NCBI GenBank assembly: GCA_027858795.1
Contig: JAQICF010000098.1
Location: 1 to 32,568 of the forward strand
Length of the DNA: 32,568 bases
Source: Candidatus Delongbacteria bacterium
GTDB taxonomy: Bacteria; Delongbacteria; UBA4055
Direction: 5' to 3'
In this document: one piece after another, positions 29,042 to 32,568 of the stretch
How positions within the stretch are numbered: position 1 is the stretch's first letter
Layout: each line of letters begins with the position of its first letter
Made by a program: the position numbers and the translations under genes
The notes under the pieces: model-generated
Databases searched by the model: none
What the model saw: only the letters and a program-made list of their open reading frames with translations
Told to the model about the DNA's origin: nothing

Positions 29042-31738
29042 TTAACAGCAACACCCATCTTCTTTCTTATGATTATGCTCTTCTTCATGATCTTCACAAC
29101 CACAACCACAACCCTCATCTTCACTTTCCTCATAAGGATATTTGATAGCAGCATGTGCTGCTGCTAATCTTGCAATAGGTACTCTGAAAGGAGAGCAACT
29201 TACTTCGTCAAGTCCTATACAATGACAGAATTCAACAGATTCAGGATCTCCACCATGTTCTCCGCAAATACCAATGTGAATATCAGGATTAACTTCTCTG
29301 GATGTAATAATACAATGTTCCATCAATTTACCAACACCTTCCTGATCAATAGTTTGGAACGGATCTTTATCATAAATTCCAAGATCAACGTATTTTCCAA
29401 GGAAACTTCCTGCATCATCTCTACTGAATCCACAAGTCATTTGAGTAAGATCATTAGTTCCAAAACTTATAAAGTCACATTCCGGAGCAAATTCATCAGC
29501 TGTTAAAGCTGCTCTAGGTACTTCGATCATAGTTCCGATCTTATAATTAACTTTATCTTTTGCACCAAGTTCTTCAGCAACATCTTCAATTATTTTTTTA
29601 ATAATCATATATTCTTCAACTTTTCCAGTCAATGGTACTTCTATCCAAGGTTTTGAGTCCTTAACATTTAAAGCTGCTTTAAAAATAGCTCTTGCCTGCA
29701 TTGCTGAGATCTCAGGATAAACAACTCCTAAACGACAACCTCTGAAACCAAGCATAGGGTTAAATTCATGAAGACTTTCGATAGTTTGCTTTAACTCATC
29801 AACAGTAACATTAATTTCAGCTGCAACACCTTCAATATCTTTTTCTGCCTGTGGAAGGAATTCATGCAAAGGTGGATCTAAAAGTCTGATGATCATTGGT
29901 TTTCCATCTAATTCTTTGAACATTCCTTCAAAATCTCCTTGCTGATAAGGTTCTATCTTAGCTAGAGCGAGTTCTCTTTTCTCTTTTTCTTTTGCAACGA
30001 TCATTTCTCTTACAGCTTTGATCCTTGATTCTTCAAAGAACATATGCTCTGTACGGCAAAGACCAATACCTTCTGCGCCAAACTTAATCGCTATTGCAGT
30101 GTCATGAGGAGTGTCAGCATTTGTTTTAACTATCATTTCTTTTCTTTCGTCTGCCCATTCCATAAGAGTTCCGAAATCTCCTGAAAGCTCAGGGTCTGTT
30201 ACAGCAATACTGCCTTCATAAACATTACCATTAGAACCGTTTAGAGTAATATAATCACCTTCTTTAAAAACTTTGTCTCCAAATTTTAAAGTTCCTTCAC
30301 TCTCATTTATTTTTGCCGCTGAACATCCTGCAACACAGCATTTTCCCATTCCTCTGGCTACAACAGCAGCATGAGATGTCATACCGCCACGAGCTGTAAG
30401 AATACCTTGTGAAGCATTCATACCAATCAGGTCTTCAGGAGAAGTTTCATTTCTTACTAAAATTACTTTCTCTCCGGCTTCATTTTTATCATGAGCAAGA
30501 TGAGCATCAAAAACTACAGTACCTACTGCTGCACCCGGTGATGCAGGAAGCCCAGTTCCTAAAGCAGTTACTTCTTTTTCAGCATTCGGATCAAGATGAG
30601 GATGAAGTAATTGGTCTAATTGTGCAGGTTCAACTCTTAAAAGAGCAGTATCCTTGTCAATAAGACCTTCTTTGAACATTTCAACAGCCATAGTAACCGC
30701 GGCTGCAGCTGTTCTTTTTCCACCCCTTGTTTGAAGCATCCAAAGTTTACCTTCTTCTATTGTAAACTCCATATCCTGCATATCGGTGTAGTGTTTTTCT
30801 AAACCATCTCTGTATGATACTAACTCATTGTAGATAGCTTCATTTTGATCTTTCAATGTTACTATTTCAAGTGGAGTTCTGATTCCTGCAACAACATCTT
30901 CGCCCTGTGCATTCATCAAGTATTCACCATAAAATTTATTTTCACCGGTACTTGGGTTTCTTGTAAAGCATACTCCGGTACCACTGGTATCACCTTTATT
31001 ACCAAAAACCATTACCTGAACGTTAACAGCAGTTCCGGCTAATCCTTTAAGATTGTTCAATTTTCTGTATAGAATTGCTCTATCATTATTCCATGATCCA
31101 AAAACTGCCTCAATTGACATCTTTAGCTGTTCGAAAGGATCCTGTGGAAATAATTTTCCAGCTACTTTTTGTATTGCAGTTTTATATTTTTCAATAACAA
31201 CCTGAAGATCAGCTGCAGTAAGGTCAGTATCAATTTCAACACTTTTTTCTTCTTTAACTATTTCAAGTTCTTTTTCAAATACTTCACCTTTAATATTCAT
31301 TACAACATTTCCAAACATCTGAATGAATCTTCGGTAAGAATCATATCCGAATCTTTCATTTCCAGTTTTACTGATAATTCCTTTCACAGAATCATCGTTA
31401 AGTCCAAGGTTTAGAACTGTATCCATCATTCCCGGCATTGAAACAGCGGCACCTGATCTAACCGACAACAATAAAGGATCATCATTGTCACCTAATTTTT
31501 TACCCATCATTTCTTCGAGTTCTTTAATGTGCAGCTTATACTCTTCAATAATTGCTTCGGATATTTTATTTTGCCCATCGTTATAAAAATCTTGGCAAGC
31601 TTCAGTAGTCAAAGTAAATCCTGGAGGTACTGGAATTCCGATCTTAGTCATTTCCGCAAGGTTTGCTCCTTTTCCCCCAAGCAATTCCTTCATTTTAGCT
31701 TCTCCCTCTTTGAAGCTATATACAAATTTTTTTGTCAT
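29042..31738 (-). CDS. ppdK: Pyruvate, phosphate dikinase with Cys/His/Glu-rich C-terminal tail
   Basis: Interconverts pyruvate, ATP and phosphate with PEP, AMP and pyrophosphate. It serves PPi-linked glycolysis or gluconeogenesis in the cytoplasm. The N-terminal ATP-grasp domain starts KKFVYSFKEGEAKMKELLGG and has GSGTGVCFTRNPSTGENKFY near residue 260. The phosphohistidine site is TARGGMTSHAAVVARG near residue 450. The C-terminal TIM barrel has RLLDPPLHEFLP, GFRGCRLG and the catalytic GICGEHGGDP. The enzyme core ends at RLAAAHAAIKYPY; a 29-residue tail (about 870-898) then carries six Cys, three His and many Glu/Asp, ending in CCC. AAAGGAG precedes the ATG. It is divergent from the sigma-factor gene. 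Confidence 0.97.
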   Translation of the reverse strand: MTKKFVYSFKEGEAKMKELLGGKGANLAEMTKIGIPVPPGFTLTTEACQDFYNDGQNKISEAIIEEYKLHIKELEEMMGKKLGDNDDPLLLSVRSGAAVSMPGMMDTVLNLGLNDDSVKGIISKTGNERFGYDSYRRFIQMFGNVVMNIKGEVFEKELEIVKEEKSVEIDTDLTAADLQVVIEKYKTAIQKVAGKLFPQDPFEQLKMSIEAVFGSWNNDRAILYRKLNNLKGLAGTAVNVQVMVFGNKGDTSGTGVCFTRNPSTGENKFYGEYLMNAQGEDVVAGIRTPLEIVTLKDQNEAIYNELVSYRDGLEKHYTDMQDMEFTIEEGKLWMLQTRGGKRTAAAAVTMAVEMFKEGLIDKDTALLRVEPAQLDQLLHPHLDPNAEKEVTALGTGLPASPGAAVGTVVFDAHLAHDKNEAGEKVILVRNETSPEDLIGMNASQGILTARGGMTSHAAVVARGMGKCCVAGCSAAKINESEGTLKFGDKVFKEGDYITLNGSNGNVYEGSIAVTDPELSGDFGTLMEWADERKEMIVKTNADTPHDTAIAIKFGAEGIGLCRTEHMFFEESRIKAVREMIVAKEKEKRELALAKIEPYQQGDFEGMFKELDGKPMIIRLLDPPLHEFLPQAEKDIEGVAAEINVTVDELKQTIESLHEFNPMLGFRGCRLGVVYPEISAMQARAIFKAALNVKDSKPWIEVPLTGKVEEYMIIKKIIEDVAEELGAKDKVNYKIGTMIEVPRAALTADEFAPECDFISFGTNDLTQMTCGFSRDDAGSFLGKYVDLGIYDKDPFQTIDQEGVGKLMEHCIITSREVNPDIHIGICGEHGGDPESVEFCHCIGLDEVSCSPFRVPIARLAAAHAAIKYPYEESEDEGCGCGCEDHEEEHNHKKEDGCCC

Positions 31739-31801
31739 GATATTCTCCTTTAAATTATATAATTAATAACCCTGTTTTTTAATTCACAACTCCGACTAGT
31801 A

Positions 31802-31830
31802 AAAATAAATGTTTATGTTTATTAAGTCAA
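31802..31830 (-). promoter_or_regulatory. Candidate ppdK promoter
   Basis: On the minus strand TTGACT (31825-31830), a 17-base spacer, then TATTTT (31802-31807). The leader would be about 57 bases. The -10 region also reads TATTTTTA, one base from TAnnTTTG. Confidence 0.5.
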
Positions 31831-31885
31831 TATATTTTGTTGAAAAATATCTATTTTCGATATTTAAAATTTAATAATATTTTCC

Positions 31886-31916
31886 TTGCCAAAAGGACTT
31901 TTTTTTGTTACCTTTG
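31886..31916 (+). promoter_or_regulatory. Candidate Bacteroidota-type promoter of the sigma-factor gene
   Basis: TACCTTTG at 31909-31916 matches the TAnnTTTG -7 element exactly. A TTG stands 20 bases upstream (31886-31888), as expected for the -33 element. The leader to the ATG at 31976 would be about 55 bases. The 237-base gap between ppdK and this gene holds only the two divergent promoters that I can see. Confidence 0.45.
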
Positions 31917-31975
31917 TAAAACTTGTGACGTAGGCACGAGCAATAATTAATTTTTAACAAAGAGGGTAATGCTAT

Positions 31976-32568
31976 ATGATGTACGTGGGATACCGCTCAA
32001 ACAAATCACTGAACGAATATTTGAAAGAAATTAGTAGAGAAAATCTATTAACAGCTGTTCAAGAAGTTGAATTAACCAGAACAATGAGAAATAACAAAGG
32101 AGTTAAGTCTCAGCGTGCTAAAGATAAGATGGTCAAGTGTAATCTTCGTTTTGTTGTATCTGTTGCAAAGCAATATAAAAATCAGGGATTAAGTTTCAAT
32201 GATTTAATAAATGAAGGTAATTTAGGTTTGATAAAAGCAGCATCAAGATTTGATGAGACAAAAGGATATAAATTTATTTCTTATGCAGTATGGTGGATCA
32301 GACAGTCTATTTTACAAGCTCTTGCAGAACAATCTCGTGTTGTAAGACTTCCATCTAATAAGATATCGGTTTTAAATAAGATCCATAAGACTCGTTCAAG
32401 ATTGCAGAATAAATATGAAAGAGAACCGACAGTCGAAGAAATTGCCGGAATCATGGAAGTAACAGAAGACGAAGTTTATAATACTCTTAAGATATCCGGT
32501 CAACATTTATCAATTGATTCACCTATAAAAGATGGTGAGGATAATAGACTTATTGATGTTCTTAAAAG
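31976..32568 (+). CDS. rpoD: Primary-type sigma-70 factor (RpoD/SigA-like), 3' end outside window
   Basis: RNA polymerase sigma subunit, seen for 197 codons and cut by the window end. Region 1.2 is [20 protein letters not shown]. Region 2 runs through [40 protein letters not shown] and [20 protein letters not shown]. Region 3 is [20 protein letters not shown] to QHLSIDSPI. There is no region 1.1 and almost no spacer between 1.2 and 2.1, as in the short primary sigma factors of Bacteroidota and relatives (about 285 residues). GAGGG is nine bases before the first of two adjacent ATGs. Group 1 rather than group 2 status is inferred from context and cannot be settled without region 4. Confidence 0.93.
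   Translation, partial: MMYVGYRSNKSLNEYLKEISRENLLTAVQEVELTRTMRNNKGVKSQRAKDKMVKCNLRFVVSVAKQYKNQGLSFNDLINEGNLGLIKAASRFDETKGYKFISYAVWWIRQSILQALAEQSRVVRLPSNKISVLNKIHKTRSRLQNKYEREPTVEEIAGIMEVTEDEVYNTLKISGQHLSIDSPIKDGEDNRLIDVLK

Noticed and set aside
1..32568. CRISPR arrays, tRNA and rRNA genes
   Set aside because: No regularly spaced direct repeats and no tRNA cloverleaf or rRNA signature were found on either strand by reading.

Overview
The window looks like a chromosome segment from an AT-rich bacterium, probably of the FCB assemblage (Bacteroidota, Ignavibacteriota, Cloacimonadota or Delongbacteria type). The pointers are a short RpoD-like sigma factor with no room for region 1.1, a ribosomal protein bTHX gene, a RsgA, pyruvate phosphate dikinase and GSI-alpha glutamine synthetase set, and a candidate TAnnTTTG promoter element in front of the sigma gene. 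Many genes nevertheless carry clear GGAG-type ribosome binding sites. The assignment is inference, since no rRNA is present.

Positions 1-15.75 kb are mostly housekeeping genes. On the plus strand lie a methyltransferase, glnA and a secreted-type nuclease. On the minus strand follow pdxJ, a TPR membrane protein, rlmH and a 58-codon ORF, an ECF sigma/anti-sigma pair, and a flippase-like membrane protein. A PLP aminotransferase, a small membrane protein and a Cys-cluster protein are on plus. A minus-strand operon (plsC, ArsR regulator, thioredoxin-like lipoprotein without CxxC, GT2 glycosyltransferase) precedes a secreted beta-propeller-like protein coupled to rsgA. A 37-codon bTHX gene, a thioredoxin, a VOC protein and an ACT-like protein finish the block.

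Positions 16.0-27.8 kb are the accessory part: one minus-strand run of tightly packed defence genes behind a recognisable promoter. In transcription order it reads half-size hsdS, 56-aa basic protein, hsdM, a structured leader, a DinD with a duplicated N-terminal domain, full hsdS, a CD-NTase (SMODS plus AGS-C-like sensor), a SLATT-like membrane effector, a 31-codon stub of an hsdR 5' end, rhuM, hsdR, and a YgjP-type metallopeptidase. A two-gene CBASS module is thus embedded between hsdS and hsdR of a type I restriction-modification operon. The hsdR stub suggests that hsdR was replaced by a rhuM-hsdR cassette from a related system. No integrase or transposase is visible.

Positions 27.9-32.6 kb return to core genes: a thioredoxin, an SGNH hydrolase, ppdK with an unusual Cys/His/Glu-rich C-terminal tail, and the divergent 5' part of the primary-type sigma factor, cut by the window end.

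Throughout the core parts, short intergenic palindromes recur near gene ends; at least two act as plausible intrinsic terminators, and two belong to a longer composite repeat.
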